Below are positions 8,229 to 16,996 of a DNA stretch of 64,000 bases, in pieces. Position 1 is the first letter of the stretch; each line of letters opens with the position of its first letter. Source of the stretch: Paraburkholderia ginsengisoli NBRC 100965 (GTDB lineage: Bacteria > Pseudomonadota > Gammaproteobacteria > Burkholderiales > Burkholderiaceae). The notes under the pieces are model-generated. The model ran no database searches. It saw only the letters and a program-made list of their open reading frames with translations, and was not told the DNA's origin. Location of the stretch: assembly GCF_000739735.1 (NCBI RefSeq), contig NZ_BBJF01000011.1:1-64000 (forward strand). Reading direction: 5' to 3'. Both the position numbers and the translations under genes were made by a program.

Positions 8229-9401
8229 ATGAATGCACCGCACGATACGCCCATGAGTCCCTCGTTCCCGTCTCGCCTGCCGAATGTCGGCACGACGATT
8301 TTCACCGTGATGAGCGCGCTCGCCGCCGAGAAAGGCGCGGTGAATCTGGGACAGGGCTTTCCCGACTTCGGCTGCGATCCGCGTATCGTCGACGCGGTCG
8401 CGAACGCGATGCGCGACGGCCACAACCAGTACCCGCCGATGGCCGGCGCCGCGCCGCTGCGTCAGGCGATTTCCGACAAGATCGCGAATCTGTACGGGCG
8501 CCGCTACGACGCTACCAGCGAAATCACCGTGACGGCGGGCGCAACGCAGGCGTTGCTGACCGCGATTCTTTGCACCGTCCATCCGGGCGACGAAGTGATC
8601 GTGATCGAGCCGACCTACGACAGCTATCTGCCGTCGATCGAACTGGCCGGCGGCAAGCCGGTGTTCGTCACGCTCGACGCGCCCAACTACGCGATTCCGT
8701 TCGATAAACTCGCCGCCGCGATCACGCCGAAAACGCGGCTGCTGCTGATCAACACGCCGCACAATCCGACCGGCACGGTATGGCGCGAGCAAGACATGCG
8801 CAAGCTCGAAGAGATCGTGCGCGGCACCAACGTGCTCATCCTGTCGGACGAAGTGTATGAACACATGGTCTACGACGGCGCGCCGCACGAAAGCGTCGCG
8901 CGTTATCCGGAACTCGCGCAGCGCAGTTTCGTCGTGTCGAGCTTCGGCAAGACCTATCACGTGACGGGCTGGAAAGTCGGTTACGTGGCCGCGCCCGCCG
9001 CGCTCACCGCCGAGTTCCGCAAAGTGCATCAGTTCAACGTGTTCACGGTCAACACGCCGATGCAGGTCGGTCTCGCCGAGTACATGAAAGACCCGGCGCC
9101 CTATCTCGACCTGCCGGCGTTCTATCAGAAGAAGCGCGACTTCTTTCGCGTGGGCCTCGCGAATTCGCGCTTCAAGTTGCTGCCGTGCACGGGCACCTAC
9201 TTTCAGTGCGTCGATTATTCGGCGATCAGCGACCTGCCCGAAGCCGAGTTTGCGCAATGGCTGACCGGCGAGATCGGCGTCGCGGCAATTCCGGTCTCGG
9301 CGTTCTATCACGAAGCGCACGAATCGGGGGTGGTGCGCTTCTGCTTTGCCAAACAGGAAGGCACGCTCGCCACCGCGCTCGAACGCCTCGCGCGGCTCTA
9401 G
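8229..9401 (+). CDS. PLP-dependent class I/II aminotransferase (YbdL/methionine aminotransferase-like)
   Basis: A 390-residue fold-type I aminotransferase. Visible landmarks are NTPHNPTG (substrate and PLP Asn near 179), SDEVYEH (Asp207 and Tyr210 contacting PLP), and SSFGKTYHVTGWK with the Schiff-base Lys241. The opening segment IFTVMSALAAEKGAVNLGQGFPDF is typical of the YbdL/kynurenine aminotransferase branch, which uses methionine and aromatic amino acids. The ATG at 8229 gives the family length; a second ATG at 8253 is possible. It is monocistronic, with about 130 bases to the convergent GST gene. The enzyme class is certain and the exact substrate is not. Confidence 0.9.
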   Translation: MNAPHDTPMSPSFPSRLPNVGTTIFTVMSALAAEKGAVNLGQGFPDFGCDPRIVDAVANAMRDGHNQYPPMAGAAPLRQAISDKIANLYGRRYDATSEITVTAGATQALLTAILCTVHPGDEVIVIEPTYDSYLPSIELAGGKPVFVTLDAPNYAIPFDKLAAAITPKTRLLLINTPHNPTGTVWREQDMRKLEEIVRGTNVLILSDEVYEHMVYDGAPHESVARYPELAQRSFVVSSFGKTYHVTGWKVGYVAAPAALTAEFRKVHQFNVFTVNTPMQVGLAEYMKDPAPYLDLPAFYQKKRDFFRVGLANSRFKLLPCTGTYFQCVDYSAISDLPEAEFAQWLTGEIGVAAIPVSAFYHEAHESGVVRFCFAKQEGTLATALERLARL

Positions 9402-9531
9402 CATGTCCCGCGCGATGCTGCGAACGAACCCACGTTCCTCGCCATCGCGCGCAGCGGCCAACGCGTGCGCTGCCGCGTGCAGGGCCGCTTGCACCGCATG
9501 CATCGGCCCGTTTCGGCAGCAGCCTCTGCGC

Positions 9532-10179
9532 TTACGCGGCGCGCGTCGCCGTGATATACGCCTTGCGGTCCTCGGTCACGCGCTGCGCGGCTGGCCGCGC
9601 GTTGATCGCCTTCACGTAATTCTTCCAGTCGACGCCCGCGTCGAGCAGAAAGTCGCGACCGTAGATGGTCTGCGTCGCCATGCCCACCAGAGGCAAGCTC
9701 ACATACCCGGACGTGTCCGCGACGCTGAAACGCTCGCCGCACAAATACGGCCCGAACTTCGCGATCCGTTTGAACCCGGCGATGTGATGCGCGAGCAGTT
9801 TCTCGATGCGCCCTTTGGTGGCGTCGCTCACCGTCCCGCCGAAGAACGCTTCCTTGTAGAGATTGCGCGCGGTCAGTTCGAGTTGCACGTCGACAAACAT
9901 GATCATCTCGCGCTCTTTGGCTGCTTGCCACGGGTCGGCGGAAAAGATCTGCTTGTCGGGAAAGCGCGCGGCCAGGTACTCGACGATGCACTGCGACTCG
10001 CACAGGTCGCCGTTTTCAGTTTGCAGATAAGGCACCTTGCCGAGCGGCGAATGCTCGAGCATGGCCTCGTCCTGACTCGGCAGCACCTGCACTTCTTCGA
10101 ACGCGATGCCGTGTTCGAGAAGCACGAACTTCACTTTGTTGTAGTAGTTAGAGAGCGCGAAACCGCACAGCTTGATCAT
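9532..10179 (-). CDS. Glutathione S-transferase family protein
   Basis: A 215-residue cytosolic GST. An N-terminal thioredoxin-like domain (1-78) contains the cis-proline loop KVPYLQ and the glutathione-binding ESQCIVEYLA. An all-helical C-terminal domain follows, with the N-capping motif SVADTSGYV. The start at 10179 follows AAGGAGACACCGG, a strong ribosome binding site. Candidate catalytic residues near the N-terminus are Ser10 or Tyr12 (ALSNYYNKV). It is divergent from the paaH-like gene, and the shared upstream region carries a palindrome at 10273-10284. The substrate is unknown. Confidence 0.9.
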   Translation of the reverse strand: MIKLCGFALSNYYNKVKFVLLEHGIAFEEVQVLPSQDEAMLEHSPLGKVPYLQTENGDLCESQCIVEYLAARFPDKQIFSADPWQAAKEREMIMFVDVQLELTARNLYKEAFFGGTVSDATKGRIEKLLAHHIAGFKRIAKFGPYLCGERFSVADTSGYVSLPLVGMATQTIYGRDFLLDAGVDWKNYVKAINARPAAQRVTEDRKAYITATRAA

Positions 10180-10272
10180 CCGGTGTCTCCTTCCTTCGAG
10201 TTGTATGAGGCCGCGTGTCACTGCCGATCCGACAGCCAAAGCAGCGGCCTTCGATCAATCATCCAGTAATTT

Positions 10273-10284
10273 GCACGATCGTGC
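10273..10284. promoter_or_regulatory. Palindrome GCACGATCGTGC, candidate TetR-type (PaaR-like) operator
   Basis: A perfect 12-bp inverted repeat that directly abuts a -10-like TATTCT (10285-10290) upstream of the paaH-like gene. A site here would overlap RNA polymerase, so repression is the likely mode. Paa gene promoters in Burkholderia are known to carry a conserved palindrome bound by a TetR-family repressor. That this is the same element is my inference. Confidence 0.5.
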
Positions 10285-10317
10285 TATTCTAAAAAAACCA
10301 TGGAGTCGAGCATCACG

Positions 10318-11886
10318 ATGAACTCTCGCAATTTCAACATTGAGACTATCGGCATTGTCGGCACCGGCGCAATGGGCCGTGGCATTGCGCAGATCGCCAC
10401 GTTAGCAGGCGTGAAGGTGCGCCTGTACGACACCAACGCCGCGGCCGTCGGCGCCGCGCGCGACTATCTCGCCGAGACCTTTGCAAAGCTGACGGCCAAA
10501 GGCAAGCTCGACCAGGCTCGCTCGCTTGCCGCGCTGGCCAATGTCAGCGGTGCCCAGGCGATTGGCGAACTGGCCGACTGCGATCTGGTCGTCGAGGCGA
10601 TCGTCGAAAAGCTCGATGTGAAGCAGGCGCTCTTTCGCGAACTCGAAACCGTGGTGAGCGGGCGTTGCGTGCTGGCGTCCAACACGTCTTCGCTATCGAT
10701 CACGGCGATTGCCGCCGGTTGCACCGATCCGTCGCGTGTAGTCGGTTATCACTTCTTCAATCCCGTGCCGTTGATGAAGGTCGTCGAGGTGATCGACGGT
10801 CTGCGCAGCGACCCCGCGGCCGGCGACGCGCTGATGGATCTCGCGCGCCGCATGGGTCACACGCCGGTGCGCGCGAAAGACATGCCGGGCTTCATCGTGA
10901 ATCACGCGGGCCGCGGCATGAATACCGAGGGCTTGCGCGTCGCGGGCGAAGGCGTCGCGAGCTTCGCGGATATCGACCGCATCATGCGCGAGCAGGCGGG
11001 CTTTCGCCTCGGGCCGTTCGAGTTGCTGGACCTGACCGCGCTCGACGTCTCGCATCCGGTGATGGAGTCGATTTACCACCAGTTCTATGAAGAGCCGCGC
11101 TTCACGCCGTCGCCGATCACCGGCACGCGATTCGCCGGCGGACTGCTCGGCCGCAAGACCGGCGAAGGTTTTTATCGCTACGTGGACGGCAAGCAGCAGG
11201 TGAGCGCCGAAGCGCCCGCGCCGACCGGACTGCCGAAAAGCGTGTGGGTCAGCAAGCGTTATCCGCAAGCTCACGAAGCCGTCGCGGAACTCGTCAGCAA
11301 GGCCGGCGTGAAGCTCGACAACGGCGCCACGCCCGCACCGGATTCGTTGATCGTCGTGACGCCGTTCGGCCATGACGCAACCACGGCCGCTGTCGACGAA
11401 GCACTCGACGCGAGCCGCGTCGTCGCCGTCGACGCCCTCTTCCCGCTCGTCGGCGCACAACGCCGCACGCTGATGACCACGCCGGCCACCACGCGCGCCA
11501 GCCGCGACACCGCGCATGCGCTGTTTGCCGCCGACGGCGTGCCCGTCACCGTGATTCGCGATTCGACCGGTTTCGTCGCGCAGCGCGTGGTGGCGACGAT
11601 CGTCAACATCGGCTGCGATATCGCGCAAAAGCAGATCGCCACGCCCGAGGACATCGATCTCGCCGTGACGCTCGGCCTCGGCTATCCGCGCGGCCCGCTG
11701 GCACTCGGCGACGCGCTCGGCGCGACCACCCTGCTCACGATTCTGCGCAACATGTTCAACGTGCTCGGCGATCCGCGCTACCGTCCGTCGCCGTGGCTCG
11801 CGCGGCGCGCGCAACTCGGCCTGTCGCTGACGCAACGCGACGCAGCGGACATCCAGACAGAGACGCAAAAGGAGAACCACGCATGA
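10318..11886 (+). CDS. paaH: 3-hydroxyacyl-CoA dehydrogenase, PaaH-like
   Basis: A 522-residue NAD-dependent 3-hydroxyacyl-CoA dehydrogenase. The Rossmann motif GIVGTGAMGRGIAQ (about residues 12-25) starts an NAD domain. The catalytic His is in GYHFFNPVPLMKVVE, with a downstream GFIVNHAGR. Two 3HCDH C-terminal domains follow, the second with its own GFVAQRVV and GLGYPRGPL, so the length exceeds FadB-type monodomain proteins and fits PaaH. It oxidises 3-hydroxyacyl-CoA esters, in the phenylacetate pathway 3-hydroxyadipyl-CoA. The ATG at 10318 follows a GGAG; an ATG at 10300 lacks one. Its stop overlaps the next gene by four bases (ATGA), indicating translational coupling. The specific Paa role is inferred. 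Confidence 0.85.
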   Translation: MNSRNFNIETIGIVGTGAMGRGIAQIATLAGVKVRLYDTNAAAVGAARDYLAETFAKLTAKGKLDQARSLAALANVSGAQAIGELADCDLVVEAIVEKLDVKQALFRELETVVSGRCVLASNTSSLSITAIAAGCTDPSRVVGYHFFNPVPLMKVVEVIDGLRSDPAAGDALMDLARRMGHTPVRAKDMPGFIVNHAGRGMNTEGLRVAGEGVASFADIDRIMREQAGFRLGPFELLDLTALDVSHPVMESIYHQFYEEPRFTPSPITGTRFAGGLLGRKTGEGFYRYVDGKQQVSAEAPAPTGLPKSVWVSKRYPQAHEAVAELVSKAGVKLDNGATPAPDSLIVVTPFGHDATTAAVDEALDASRVVAVDALFPLVGAQRRTLMTTPATTRASRDTAHALFAADGVPVTVIRDSTGFVAQRVVATIVNIGCDIAQKQIATPEDIDLAVTLGLGYPRGPLALGDALGATTLLTILRNMFNVLGDPRYRPSPWLARRAQLGLSLTQRDAADIQTETQKENHA

Positions 11887-12671
11887 GCGCCGAACTGCTG
11901 ACCTCGCGCCCGACCGAAAGCGAATCGACGCTGATCCTCACGCTGTCGAACCCCGGCGCACGCAACGCGCTGCATCCGGACATGTACGCGGCCGGCATCG
12001 AAGCGCTCGATTCGGCGGAAAGCGATCCGTCGATCCGCGCGATCGTGCTGACCGGCGCCGACAACTTCTTCTGCGCGGGCGGCAATCTGAACCGGCTGCT
12101 CGAAAACCGCGCGAAAGATCCGTCGGTGCAGGCGGAGAGCATCGATCTGCTCGGCGAATGGATTTCGGCGCTGCGTCTGTCATCGAAGCCAGTGATCGCC
12201 GCGGTCGATGGCGCCGCCGCTGGCGCGGGCTTCTCGCTCGCACTCGCATGCGATCTGATCGTCGCCGCCGACAACGCCAAATTCGTGATGTCGTACGCAC
12301 GCGTAGGCTTGACGCCCGACGGCGGCGGCTCGTGGTTCCTCGCCCAGGCGTTGCCGCGCCAACTGGCCACCGAGGTGCTGATCGAAGGCAAGCCAATCGC
12401 TGCCACGCGTCTGAACGAACTCGGCGTCGTCAACAAACTGGCGAAGCCCGGCGCCGCGCGCGACACCGCTGTCGCGTGGGCTGACGAACTCGGCAAGATC
12501 TCGCCGAACTCGGTTTCACGCATCAAAGGGCTGATCGGCGCGGCCGGCATGCAGCCGCTCGCCGAGCATCTGGTCGCGGAGCGCGACAGCTTCGTCGCGT
12601 CGCTGCATCATCGCGAAGGGCTCGAAGGGATTTCCGCGTTCCTCGAAAAACGCGCGCCGGTCTATAAGTGA
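11883..12671 (+). CDS. Enoyl-CoA hydratase/isomerase, alternative-type oxepin-CoA hydrolase-like
   Basis: A 262-residue crotonase-fold protein. The oxyanion-hole segments are CAGGNLNRL (about 63-71) and AAVDGAAAGAGFSLALA (about 104-120). The sequence YARVGLTPDGGGSWFL, with Asp where hydratases have Glu, is PaaG/isomerase-like. From memory, close Burkholderia homologues carry the label oxepin-CoA hydrolase, alternative type. Together with the PaaH-like partner this suggests ring-opened phenylacetyl-CoA metabolism. It overlaps that gene by four bases and has AAAGGAG upstream. A general enoyl-CoA hydratase role is the alternative. Confidence 0.82.
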   Translation: MSAELLTSRPTESESTLILTLSNPGARNALHPDMYAAGIEALDSAESDPSIRAIVLTGADNFFCAGGNLNRLLENRAKDPSVQAESIDLLGEWISALRLSSKPVIAAVDGAAAGAGFSLALACDLIVAADNAKFVMSYARVGLTPDGGGSWFLAQALPRQLATEVLIEGKPIAATRLNELGVVNKLAKPGAARDTAVAWADELGKISPNSVSRIKGLIGAAGMQPLAEHLVAERDSFVASLHHREGLEGISAFLEKRAPVYK

Positions 12672-12704
12672 AATGCGAGCGAACCAGGAGTGAATCGACC
12701 CGCC

Positions 12705-13421
12705 ATGCCTGACTACCAATTGCCCAAACGCCGCCGCATCTTCCTGATGCGTCACGGCGACGTCACCTACTTCGACGACTCCGGCCGCGCGATCGATCCC
12801 GAGACCGTGCCGTTGAACGCGAACGGCCGCGAGCAGGCGAGCGCGGCGGGGCGCGTGTTCGCCGAGCAACAGGTGCGCTTCGATCGTGTGATCGTCAGCG
12901 GTTTGCCGCGCACGGTTGAAACCGCGCGGCGCGTGCTCGCCGAAACGGGCCAGGAGATCGAACTCGAGATCGAGCCCGCCTTGCAGGAGATTCGCGGCGG
13001 CAAGCTCGGCAGCATCCCGCAGCAGGATCTGGAGGCCGCGTTTCTCGGCGTGTTCGACGGCATCGTGCCGGAAAGCACGCGCTTTCTCGACGGCGAAACG
13101 ATCGGTGCGTTGTTCGACCGCGTGCTGCCGGCGGTCGCCGCGCTGCGTGAGGACACGTCGTGGGACACCGCGCTGCTGGTGCTGCACGGTGGCGTGAATC
13201 GCGCGATCCTGTCGCACGCGATCACCGCCGGCGGCCGCACGTTCTTCGGCCATCTGGCGCAGGCCACCGGCTGCATCAACGCGCTCGACGTCGGTGCGGC
13301 GCCGCGCGACTGGGTGCTACGCACGCTCAACTATTCCCCGCCGTCGCCGCTGCATCGCGACGTCCGCAACACCACAATGGAAATGCTCTACGCACAATTC
13401 ATTCAATACAAGCGTAGCTGA
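12705..13421 (+). CDS. Histidine phosphatase family protein
   Basis: A 238-residue member of the phosphoglycerate mutase-like histidine phosphatase superfamily (His-phos 1). The RHG motif is in IFLMRHGDVTYF (about residues 10-21), giving the phospho-accepting His. SGLPRTVETA supplies the second Arg, and LVLHGGVNRAIL the second catalytic His. Such enzymes dephosphorylate small metabolites or proteins. It sits between the enoyl-CoA hydratase-like gene and the APH-like kinase gene, 33 and 20 bases away, so a role in the same acyl-CoA pathway is plausible. AGGAG lies 14 bases before this ATG; a GTG at 12690 is an alternative start. Confidence 0.85.
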   Translation: MPDYQLPKRRRIFLMRHGDVTYFDDSGRAIDPETVPLNANGREQASAAGRVFAEQQVRFDRVIVSGLPRTVETARRVLAETGQEIELEIEPALQEIRGGKLGSIPQQDLEAAFLGVFDGIVPESTRFLDGETIGALFDRVLPAVAALREDTSWDTALLVLHGGVNRAILSHAITAGGRTFFGHLAQATGCINALDVGAAPRDWVLRTLNYSPPSPLHRDVRNTTMEMLYAQFIQYKRS

Positions 13422-13441
13422 ACCCGAACTGGAGGAGACAC

Positions 13442-14548
13442 ATGGTGCAAGCCACACAGAATGGCGACCCCGCGCACAAGCCGGATTATTCGGCCTTCGA
13501 GGGCACGCGCCCGGTCAACGAGCGGCAACGTTTCGACACCGACGCGCTCGCCGCGTGGCTGGCCCGGCATGTCGACGGATTTGCCGGACCGCTCACGCTG
13601 GAGCAATTCGCGGGCGGCCAGTCCAATCCCACGTTCAAGCTGGTCACACCATCGCGTTCGTATGTGATGCGTGCGAAGCCTGGGCCCGCCGCGAAGCTGC
13701 TGCCGTCCGCGCACGCCGTCGAACGTGAATACCGCGTGATGCACGCGCTCGCCGATACCGACGTACCGGTCGCGCAAATGCTCGCGCTGTGCGAGGACGA
13801 AAGTGTGATCGGTCGTGCGTTCTACGTGATGGAGTTCGTCGAAGGCCGCGTGTTGTGGGATCAGTCGCTGCCCGGCATGACGCCCGCCGAACGCACGGCG
13901 ATCTACGACGAAATGAACCGCGTGATCGCGGCGTTGCATAGCGTCGACGTCGAGGCCACCGGTCTCGCCGATTACGGCAAGCCGGGCAATTACTTCGCAC
14001 GCCAGATCGGCCGCTGGAGCAAGCAATACCTCGCGTCCGAGACCGAGCCGATCGACGCGATGCAGCGTTTGATCGAATGGCTGCCGCAGCATATGCCGGC
14101 CGAAACCGGCGCGCGTGCGTCGGTCGTGCATGGCGACTACCGGCTCGACAACCTGATCTTTCATCCTCACGAACCGCGCGTGCTCGCGGTGCTCGACTGG
14201 GAGTTGTCGACGCTCGGCGATCCGCTCGCCGACTTCGCCTATCACTGCATGGCGTGGCATGTCGATCCGACGCAGTTTCGCGGCATCGCCGGGCTCGACT
14301 GGGCGGCGCTCGGCATTCCCGATGAAGCGCAGTATGTCGAACGCTATTGCAAGCGCACCGGCTTCGAGATTCACGGCGACTGGAATTTCTATCTGGCCTA
14401 CAACATGTTCCGCATTGCCGCGATTTTGCAAGGGATCATGAAGCGGGTCGTCGACGGCACCGCGGCCAGCGCGCAGGCGCTCGACGCCGGGCGTCGCGCG
14501 AAGCCGATGGCCGAACTGGCGTGGCGCTACGCGCAAAAGGTGCGCTGA
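13442..14548 (+). CDS. Phosphotransferase (APH family), ACAD10/11 kinase-domain-like, LvaA-type
   Basis: A 368-residue aminoglycoside phosphotransferase-fold kinase. A glycine-rich FAGGQSNPTFKL (about 57-67) is followed by a candidate ATP-binding Lys79. The catalytic Brenner motif is HGDYRLDN (230-237), and the metal-binding Asp is D252 in LDWELSTLGDP. This branch matches the kinase domain fused to acyl-CoA dehydrogenase in eukaryotic ACAD10/ACAD11, and LvaA of Pseudomonas, which phosphorylates 4-hydroxyacyl-CoA. An ACAD11-type dehydrogenase gene follows, so a 4-hydroxyacyl-CoA kinase role is the best inference. An antibiotic-modifying role is unlikely. GGAGGAGACAC precedes the ATG. Confidence 0.85.
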   Translation: MVQATQNGDPAHKPDYSAFEGTRPVNERQRFDTDALAAWLARHVDGFAGPLTLEQFAGGQSNPTFKLVTPSRSYVMRAKPGPAAKLLPSAHAVEREYRVMHALADTDVPVAQMLALCEDESVIGRAFYVMEFVEGRVLWDQSLPGMTPAERTAIYDEMNRVIAALHSVDVEATGLADYGKPGNYFARQIGRWSKQYLASETEPIDAMQRLIEWLPQHMPAETGARASVVHGDYRLDNLIFHPHEPRVLAVLDWELSTLGDPLADFAYHCMAWHVDPTQFRGIAGLDWAALGIPDEAQYVERYCKRTGFEIHGDWNFYLAYNMFRIAAILQGIMKRVVDGTAASAQALDAGRRAKPMAELAWRYAQKVR

Positions 14549-14745
14549 GCGGATTCGCACGCGAGCTTTGCACGCGCCGTGACGGGTGCGGCGGGCTGCG
14601 CGTCGCGAGTCCTACGCCTTAGGCTGCGAGCCTTGATCTGCGTGTCCCAACTCGCGTGCTGCGCGCTGTGCACGCTGAGCTATGCGCTCCAAGCTACGCA
14701 CCCCGATCCAATCTCTTCCGCTGTCCGTTATCCGCGAGGTCCTAG

Positions 14746-16005
14746 ATGAATTTCGATTACACCCCGAAGGTTCAGGCGTTGCGTGAAAAGCTGCTCGCCT
14801 TTTTCGACGAGTACATTTATCCGAACGAGCAGGCGTTCTACGCGGAGATTGCGCGCAATCGCCAGAACGGCAACGCATGGCTGCCGACCGAACTGATCGA
14901 GCAACTCAAACAGAAAGCGCGCGACGCCGGTTTGTGGAATCTATTCCTGCCGCAGTCGGAACGCGGCGCCGGGCTGACCAATCTCGAATACGCGCCGCTC
15001 TGCGAGATCATGGGGCGCGTGCCCTGGGCGCCGGAAGTGTTCAACTGCAACGCGCCCGACACCGGCAACATGGAAACAATCGAGCGCTACGGCAGCGAGG
15101 ACAACAAACGCGAGTGGCTCGATCCGCTGCTGCAAGGCTACATCCGCTCGGCGTTTCTGATGACGGAGCCGGAGGTGGCGTCGTCGGATGCGACCAATAT
15201 CCAGACCAGCATCGTGCGCGATGGCGACTACTACGTGATCAACGGTCACAAGTGGTGGTCGTCGGGCGCGGGTGACCCGCGCTGCAAGGTCTACATCGTC
15301 ATGGGCAAGACCGATCCCGACGCGCCGCGCCATCAGCAGCAGTCGATGATCCTCGTCCCCGGCGACGCCGCCGGCATCACCGTGCACCGCCCGCTCACCG
15401 TGTTCGGTTACGACGACGCGCCGCACGGCCACATGGAAATCACACTCGACAACGTGCGCGTGCCCGTCACCAACATGCTGCTCGGCGAAGGCCGCGGCTT
15501 CGAGATCGCGCAAGGCCGGCTCGGGCCGGGACGCATCCATCACTGCATGCGCCTGATCGGCCTCGCGGAGCGCGCAATCGAACTGATGGCGAAGCGCTCG
15601 CTGCAACGCGTCGCGTTCGGTAAGCCGGTCGCAGCGCAAGGCGTCACGCAGGAACGTCTTGCCGAGGCGCGCTGCATGATTGAGCAGGCGCGCCTGCTCA
15701 CGCTGAAAACCGCGTACATGATGGACACCGTCGGCAACAAGGGCGCGCGCGGCGAGATCGCGATGATCAAGGTGGTCGCGCCGAACATGGCGTGTCAGGT
15801 GATCGATTGGGCGATTCAGGCGCACGGCGGCGGCGGTGTCAGCGACGACTTCCCGCTCGCGTATGCGTACGCGTCGGCCCGCACGCTGCGTTTCGCCGAC
15901 GGCCCCGACGAAGTGCACCGCAACGCGATCGCCAAGCTCGAACTCGCGCGTCATATGGATGCGGGCGCGGCGGCTCGGGTGGAGATGCCGGTCACGCGAG
16001 TTTGA
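14746..16005 (+). CDS. Acyl-CoA dehydrogenase, ACAD10/11-like
   Basis: A 419-residue FAD-dependent acyl-CoA dehydrogenase with the usual N-terminal helical, central beta (MTEPEVASSDATN, near 140-155) and C-terminal helical domains. In the position of the catalytic YEG-type motif it has ADGPDEVHR (384-392), so Asp385 stands where medium-chain enzymes have Glu. This DGPDEVH signature is typical of ACAD10/11. Paired with the kinase gene just upstream, it probably acts on 4-phosphoacyl-CoA, eliminating phosphate. That is inferred from the family. A 197-base gap separates it from the kinase gene. Confidence 0.9.
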   Translation: MNFDYTPKVQALREKLLAFFDEYIYPNEQAFYAEIARNRQNGNAWLPTELIEQLKQKARDAGLWNLFLPQSERGAGLTNLEYAPLCEIMGRVPWAPEVFNCNAPDTGNMETIERYGSEDNKREWLDPLLQGYIRSAFLMTEPEVASSDATNIQTSIVRDGDYYVINGHKWWSSGAGDPRCKVYIVMGKTDPDAPRHQQQSMILVPGDAAGITVHRPLTVFGYDDAPHGHMEITLDNVRVPVTNMLLGEGRGFEIAQGRLGPGRIHHCMRLIGLAERAIELMAKRSLQRVAFGKPVAAQGVTQERLAEARCMIEQARLLTLKTAYMMDTVGNKGARGEIAMIKVVAPNMACQVIDWAIQAHGGGGVSDDFPLAYAYASARTLRFADGPDEVHRNAIAKLELARHMDAGAAARVEMPVTRV

Positions 16006-16147
16006 GCGTTGAGCTTGAACGGATGTCGACGCAAAGCGCGACATGCGCGGCTTGCGGCGTCTCCAGCAGCATCGTGCGATCTATGCTCTAATTTTCGTCA
16101 ACGGCGGCGCCCTTTTGCGGCGCCGCTTTCACGAACAAGGAGCCAGG

Positions 16148-16849
16148 ATGATCGATGTCTATAGCTGGGCGACCCCGAACGGCCACAAGATCCACATCAT
16201 GCTCGAGGAGACGGGCCTCGCGTACACCGCGCACGGCGTGAATATCGGCGCCGGCGACCAATTCAAACCCGAATTTCTCGCTATTAGTCCGAACAACAAG
16301 ATTCCCGCGATCGTCGATTCCGACGGTCCCAAAGGCGCCGACGGCAAACCGTTCGCGCTGTTCGAATCGGGCGCGATCCTGATTTATCTCGCCGAGAAGA
16401 CCGGCAAGTTTCTGCCGGCCGATCCCGCCGCGCGCTATTCGACCTTGCAATGGCTGATGTTCCAGATGGGCGGCCTCGGTCCGATGCTTGGACAAACGCA
16501 CCACTTCCGCAACTACGCACCCGAGCCGATCGAATATGCGATCAATCGCTATACGAACGAAACGCGGCGCCTGTATGGCGTGATGGACACGCAGCTCGGC
16601 AAGACACAGCACCTCGCGGGCAACGACTATACGATCGCGGACATCGCCGCGTTTCCGTGGACGCGTTCGTGGCAGAACCAGGGCATCGAGCTCGATGCGT
16701 TTCCGCATGTGAAGCGTTGGCATGAAGAGATCGCCGCGCGGCCGGCGGTGGTGCGTGGCGTCGAAGTGCTGGCGTCCGCCCGCGCACCGTTGATGGATGA
16801 AAAGGCCAAAGAGATCCTGTTCGGCGCGACGCAGTACGCCAAGCATTAA
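16148..16849 (+). CDS. Glutathione S-transferase, YfcG/YghU-type (Nu class-like)
   Basis: A 233-residue GST. The N-terminal thioredoxin domain begins MIDVYSWATPNGHKIHIMLEE, whose TPNG motif is the Nu-class (YfcG/Ure2p-like) feature in place of a catalytic Ser or Tyr. NNKIPAI holds the cis-proline and ESGAILIYLAEK the glutathione contacts. The C-terminal helical domain has QMGGLGPMLGQTHHF and YTIADIAAFPW. Nu-class enzymes show disulfide-bond reductase activity with glutathione. AAGGAGCCAGG precedes this start. It is probably the last gene of the + strand block and is followed by a terminator. Confidence 0.9.
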   Translation: MIDVYSWATPNGHKIHIMLEETGLAYTAHGVNIGAGDQFKPEFLAISPNNKIPAIVDSDGPKGADGKPFALFESGAILIYLAEKTGKFLPADPAARYSTLQWLMFQMGGLGPMLGQTHHFRNYAPEPIEYAINRYTNETRRLYGVMDTQLGKTQHLAGNDYTIADIAAFPWTRSWQNQGIELDAFPHVKRWHEEIAARPAVVRGVEVLASARAPLMDEKAKEILFGATQYAKH

Positions 16850-16931
16850 TTTTCGCTGCGCGTCGGTTGTGGCATTGTCTCGGTATTAGTATGGGCGCCG
16901 CGGCGCTGCCGGCTTAGGCCGCTACTGCAAA

Positions 16932-16973
16932 GAAAAGGCGCGAGCCGGCATGAATGCCGCCTCGCGCTTTTTT
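16932..16973. terminator. Intrinsic terminator between convergent GST and MaoC genes
   Basis: AAAAGGCGCGAG pairs with CTCGCGCTTTTTT around an inner CCGGCAT/ATGCCG stem. A and T tracts on both sides suit termination in both directions. Confidence 0.82.
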
Positions 16974-16996
16974 CACGATCCGTGCGCGCCCGAACG

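Noticed and set aside
13442..14548. Antibiotic resistance by an aminoglycoside phosphotransferase
   Set aside because: The fold is shared, but the gene sits in an acyl-CoA cluster before an ACAD11-type gene and has the LvaA/ACAD10-11 kinase features rather than those of resistance enzymes.
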